Assembly: GCA_026018925.1 (NCBI GenBank)
Contig: JAKSZU010000016.1
Location: 32,421,377 to 32,485,376 of the forward strand
Reading direction: 5' to 3'
Source of the DNA: Tupaia tana
Lineage: Eukaryota > Chordata > Mammalia > Scandentia > Tupaiidae
DNA length: 64,000 bases
The position numbers were made by a program, and so were the translations under genes. Shown one piece after another: positions 61,901 to 64,000 of the stretch. Positions within the stretch are counted from its first letter, which is position 1. Every line of letters begins with the position of its first letter. The notes below the pieces were generated by a model, which was given only the letters and a program-made list of their open reading frames with translations, was not told the DNA's origin and searched no databases.

Positions 61901-62467
61901 AAATCTCTCCTCCACAGTGCTTGTCTGAATATTTTGGGAGTCTAGAAGGTGGGTTTAGAGCATGGCTTCACTGAACACACCAGGACACACCTCAGCTTTA
62001 AAATGGCTTCTTGTCTGAATATTTTTCAAAGCTGCTATCTTAACAGTGATGAGAAGTGAGAGAGGTGGAGGGCAGGAAACCAGAGCCTATTCCAAGAGTT
62101 GTGACACTGGGAATGGGGTGCAGCTGCCCTACTGGAGAAGTGCCCCAAACCATGGGAGGATAGCTGTGACTTACTTAGAGCCCTAATACTTATTTCATCT
62201 TGGTGGATGATAAAAGAAGAGAGAACAATGTGGCAAAGCCAGTACTGGGGTGAAGAGATCAGTGCTAGCAACTGAGGACTTGTGAACCCAATTTTGGCTA
62301 TGACAGCACTTTTAAATTCAGGAGCTCAGTGGGTTGATGGCTGCACAATTTTCAAAGTCAAGAGTTTCCCATGATAAGAAAGTTTCTGAAAGCTACAAAC
62401 ATTCTGCATTAAGGCAAAATGAAAAACAAAGGTTCATAAGGGACAAATTATTAGAAAACAAGAGTTG
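61901..62467 (-). other. Possible 5' UTR of the minus-strand L1
   Basis: Lies directly upstream of the L1 ORF1 start and has no other identity; moderately GC-rich as L1 5' UTRs are. Not proved. Confidence 0.4.
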
Positions 62468-62795
62468 TGGGCTGGCCCCATGGCCTGGTGGTTAACAGAG
62501 CTGGATCCCACATACTAAGTGGTTCAAATCTTGGCCTCAGTGCCTTGAAAATCACGCCAGGTTCATGTGCGTGCATGCCCAGACACCTGCCACTGTTCAA
62601 GTCCTGGACAGTCAGGAATTCTGATGTCCATCTTTCCACCATGGTGGAAAGGGATCGGTGGAAAGATGGAGTAGGGATTGGCATGACCACACCCCATGAG
62701 AAGGTGCTTTCTCCCTGCCCCCTTCTCTTTTTCTGTCTCTCTTTGGAGAACATATGCACTCTTTGGCAGACAAAAATAAGAAGGAGAAAAAAGGA
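62468..62795 (+). mobile_element. O-type tRNA SINE with a hairpin insert
   Basis: GGGCTGGCCCCATGGCCTGG head, GTGGTTCAAATCTTGG, CACGCCAGGTTCATGTGCGT; then about 60 bp of extra DNA with a strong inverted repeat before GATGGAGTAGGGATTGGC; CTTTGGCAGACAAAAATAAG end. Confidence 0.8.
62628..62669. repeat. Inverted repeat inside a SINE
   Basis: CCATCTTTCCACC (62628-62640) pairs with GGTGGAAAGATGG (62657-62669), perfect 13-bp arms and a 16-nt loop. An inner palindrome TTTCCACCATGGTGGAAA overlaps the left arm. Confidence 0.9.
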
Positions 62796-63119
62796 GAGTT
62801 GTAATGATGGAAATTTAATCCTGGAATGTCAGAATTACAGACACAGCACTTTAAGTAGTGTGTAAGTTTTCAGAAAATATAATATGGTTTCAGTTGCATA
62901 GTAAACCTTACTAATGGAAAACATTTATCATTGCAATCAACAATGTGTTAGGGCACTAAGAACAGAACATTTGTTCGGAGAAAATTTCAAGTTATTTTTC
63001 TAGACTTCTTCCCACGTGTCTAAGACGCATATTATGGCACGTTCATAATTTTGCCACAGCTAACCTTTCCTGATTTACCTCACCCTTTCTCCTCTGTACT
63101 AACACTTTTCAGAATGTGT
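62796..63119. other. Upstream intergenic sequence, nothing recognised
   Basis: No gene or named repeat. Confidence 0.5.
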
Positions 63120-63540
63120 ATATGAACACTGACTTTGGACTTTGCTTATTCTGCTTCTGTAGCCTGAAATGCATTCCCATCCACCACTTTGCTCCAGTGG
63201 TTGATACCTCATGCTGGCCACCGTTTTTTTTTTTTTTTTTTTAATTATTTCGTTTATTTTATTTATTATCATTGTTATTTTTTTATTCTTCATCATTGTT
63301 ATTTTCTAATTTGACTAGAGCAAGCCAGACAAAGTGAGAAAGCAAGCTGCCAGGTCCAGGACTTGAACCATGGTCAGCCATGTGGGAGTCTAGCGCCCTT
63401 AACCACCATGCCACCTGCCGGGCCCCTGGCCACTAGTTCTTGAGGATTCAGTGTAGATATCACTTCCTCCAGGCTTCACTACTTCTCAGTCCCCTCATCT
63501 TACCCAGATTGGATTGGGTGTCCCTCTTAAGTGTTTACCT
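63120..63540 (+). repeat. LINE2 relic, split by a SINE
   Basis: GTAGCCTGAAATGCATTCCC, GTAGATATCACTTCCTCCAG and TTGGGTGTCCCTCTTAAGTG match the L2 3' region in order. SINE at 63222. Confidence 0.65.
63222..63425 (-). mobile_element. S-type tRNA SINE
   Basis: Long T-rich tail complement with TTATTTTATTTATTATCATT, B-box complement GGACTTGAACC, CCACCATGCCACCTGCCGG. Target TGGCCAC on both sides. Confidence 0.92.
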
Positions 63541-64000
63541 AGAATCTATACCTAAGCAAATCAACTCTTAGTAAGGATAGAATATTTTAATACACAAGAT
63601 CTTAAAAGGTTTACCCTCATGACCTGGAGGGTGTACACCACTCAAAGAATGGAGATTGTGGGATAGGAAATGAGACCCTACACAGAAGGGCAAAGGGATT
63701 CTTAAGAGGACAGGGAGAACAATGCACTACAGAGAACTGCTCATAGAGACTAAAGCATCTGCAATTAAGACCAACAGAGGACCGTCATCCTAGGACTGTT
63801 ACACCATGTCCTTGCTCCTGGACCTGGGGAAGCAGCCAAGGACAGCCTAACACAGATTCTTACATTGACTGTTGTCTGGGATAATCAGTCCACCCTCACA
63901 TAAATGTTCCGTTGTCCTGAAAAACGAAGTAGGGCCAAGCTAAGCTTAGAAGCAAAACACAAATGGAGAAAAGCCCACAGAGCACTTGGCTCCTTCTTGA
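63541..64000. other. Upstream intergenic sequence at the window edge
   Basis: Searched for the 3' end of ATP5F1C, the human upstream neighbour of TAF3; nothing recognisable on either strand. Confidence 0.45.

Noticed and set aside
62796-64000. 3' end of ATP5F1C, expected from human gene order
   Set aside because: No exon-like or recognisable sequence; probably beyond the right edge.
1-64000. CRISPR array or another prokaryotic-type defence system
   Set aside because: The repeats are dispersed SINEs and microsatellites in a mammalian intron, without regular spacing or cas-like genes.

Overview
This is mammalian nuclear DNA. It holds the 5' end of one protein-coding gene on the minus strand, TAF3 (TFIID subunit 3): coding exon 1 at 48768-48933, exon 2 at 42380-42622, and a GC-rich, CpG-dense promoter around 48480-49290. 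Intron 1 is 6.1 kb. Intron 2 runs left from 42379 past the window edge. Everything else is intronic or upstream intergenic DNA, most of it transposable elements. I see no operon, CRISPR array, phage or other bacterial-type system.

The dominant feature is roughly one hundred copies of tRNA-derived SINEs with a pol III A box (type TAGCGTAATGG or TGGCGTGGTGG) and B box (GGTTCGAGTCC). I use three working labels. L is long (about 260 bp), with a GAGGAGAATGGAGGAGAAGG-type body, a CT-rich stretch, an end like CCTATAGCAAAAACCTCTCC and a pure poly(A) tail. S is short (about 170 bp): the tRNA head goes straight into GCTTGCTTTCTCACTTTCCC, a CT tract, TGGTCAAATTAAA and an (AATAAA)n...TCTTT-A tail. O covers older, diverged long copies. 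A rarer class joins a tRNA-like head to a 7SL (Alu-like) right part. 7SL-derived SINEs are known only from Euarchontoglires. The abundant tRNA SINEs do not look like those I know from rodents, lagomorphs, primates or tree shrews, but fit the CYN-type SINEs reported from colugos. My best guess is therefore a colugo (Dermoptera); this is inference.

Layout: 1-24 kb is TAF3 intron 2 with SINEs, old L1 pieces, a solo-type LTR, MIR/L2 relics, a hAT element interrupted by two SINEs, and two copies of a small TIR element. 24.9-27.1 kb is an L1 3' fragment fused to endogenous-retrovirus R-U5/leader and U3-R sequence. 27.1-35.4 kb is a near full-length but dead L1 (5' UTR, ORF1, ORF2, 3' UTR) carrying six SINEs and an RPL26 retropseudogene. 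35.9-40.3 kb holds older L1 3' ends. 40.96-42.05 kb is an RPL9 retropseudogene hit by two SINEs. 42.4-49.1 kb is the TAF3 exon 2 / intron 1 / exon 1 / promoter block. 49.3-64 kb is upstream DNA with a large GGAA-type microsatellite, nested SINEs, MLT1-like and MLT2-like LTRs, old L1 on both strands and an L2 relic. In human the next gene upstream of TAF3 is ATP5F1C; no exon of it was recognised here.

Only TAF3 is a functional gene on this evidence. The ribosomal protein copies and the L1 reading frames are broken. The most interesting material is in the retrotransposons: two SINE families with different tail types, tRNA-7SL composites, repeated use of the same insertion target, a SINE with a possible 3' transduction, and an ERV segment that starts where the retroviral RNA would start.
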